In this document: positions 63,999 to 64,000 of the stretch, one piece after another
Position numbering within the stretch: the first letter of the stretch is position 1
Layout of the letters: every line of letters begins with the position of its first letter
Assembly: GCF_040412425.1 (NCBI RefSeq)
Contig: NC_089741.1
Location: forward strand, 37,549,538 to 37,613,537
Source: Macrobrachium rosenbergii
Lineage: Eukaryota; Arthropoda; Malacostraca; Decapoda; Palaemonidae
DNA length: 64,000 nt
Reading direction: 5' to 3'
Program-made: the position numbers and the translations under genes
Notes under the pieces: model-generated
What the model saw: only the letters and a program-made list of their open reading frames with translations
The model's database searches: none
What the model was told of the DNA's origin: nothing

Positions 63999-64000
63999 CG

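Overview
The window looks like nuclear DNA of an arthropod, most probably a decapod crustacean (shrimp, crab or crayfish type). The reasons are multi-exon genes with GT-AG introns, a TATA/TCAGT-type arthropod core promoter at the GAPDH gene, several families of short interspersed repeats, and extreme microsatellite density: (GA)n, (AT)n, (AAT)n and many minisatellites. The species assignment is inference. Nothing bacterial, viral or organellar was seen.

Region 1-23.4 kb is dominated by one complete minus-strand gene, the nucleus-encoded mitochondrial RNA polymerase POLRMT. I traced 15 coding exons from an ATG at 22576 to a TGA at 1765 (about 1,404 residues). The exons join in phase and carry the PPR domain and all three catalytic motifs of the T7-like polymerase. 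One join, exon 13 to exon 14, cannot be made cleanly. The introns hold tandem arrays, two pogo-like MITEs and several SINE-like elements. At the far left, two exons probably form the 3' end of a convergent plus-strand gene.

Region 23.4-31.2 kb is mostly non-coding and repeat-derived, with one weak minus-strand exon candidate at 29.4-29.6 kb. Region 31.2-38.8 kb holds an uncharacterised three-exon minus-strand gene. It has a proline/glycine/RGG-rich first exon, a middle exon that resembles the linker preceding the reverse transcriptase of non-LTR retrotransposons, and an acidic last exon. I regard this as the most novel protein-coding item here.

Region 42.0-49.2 kb is a complete minus-strand GAPDH gene of 333 residues. 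It has two coding exons, a non-coding first exon, and a recognisable TATA + initiator + E-box + CCAAT promoter at about 49.15-49.21 kb. Its introns contain three different tandem-repeat arrays. Region 50-64 kb is repeat-dense. It includes a minisatellite carrying dozens of TGACGTAA-type sites (51.6-53.0 kb), a second minisatellite split by a tRNA-derived SINE (53.5-54.6 kb), and one convincing first coding exon encoding a myristoylation-type N-terminus (56.38-56.55 kb, minus). The last 6 kb is close to wall-to-wall microsatellite.

The genes do not form an operon-like unit. POLRMT and GAPDH are independent housekeeping genes, and I see no functional system linking them beyond neighbourhood.
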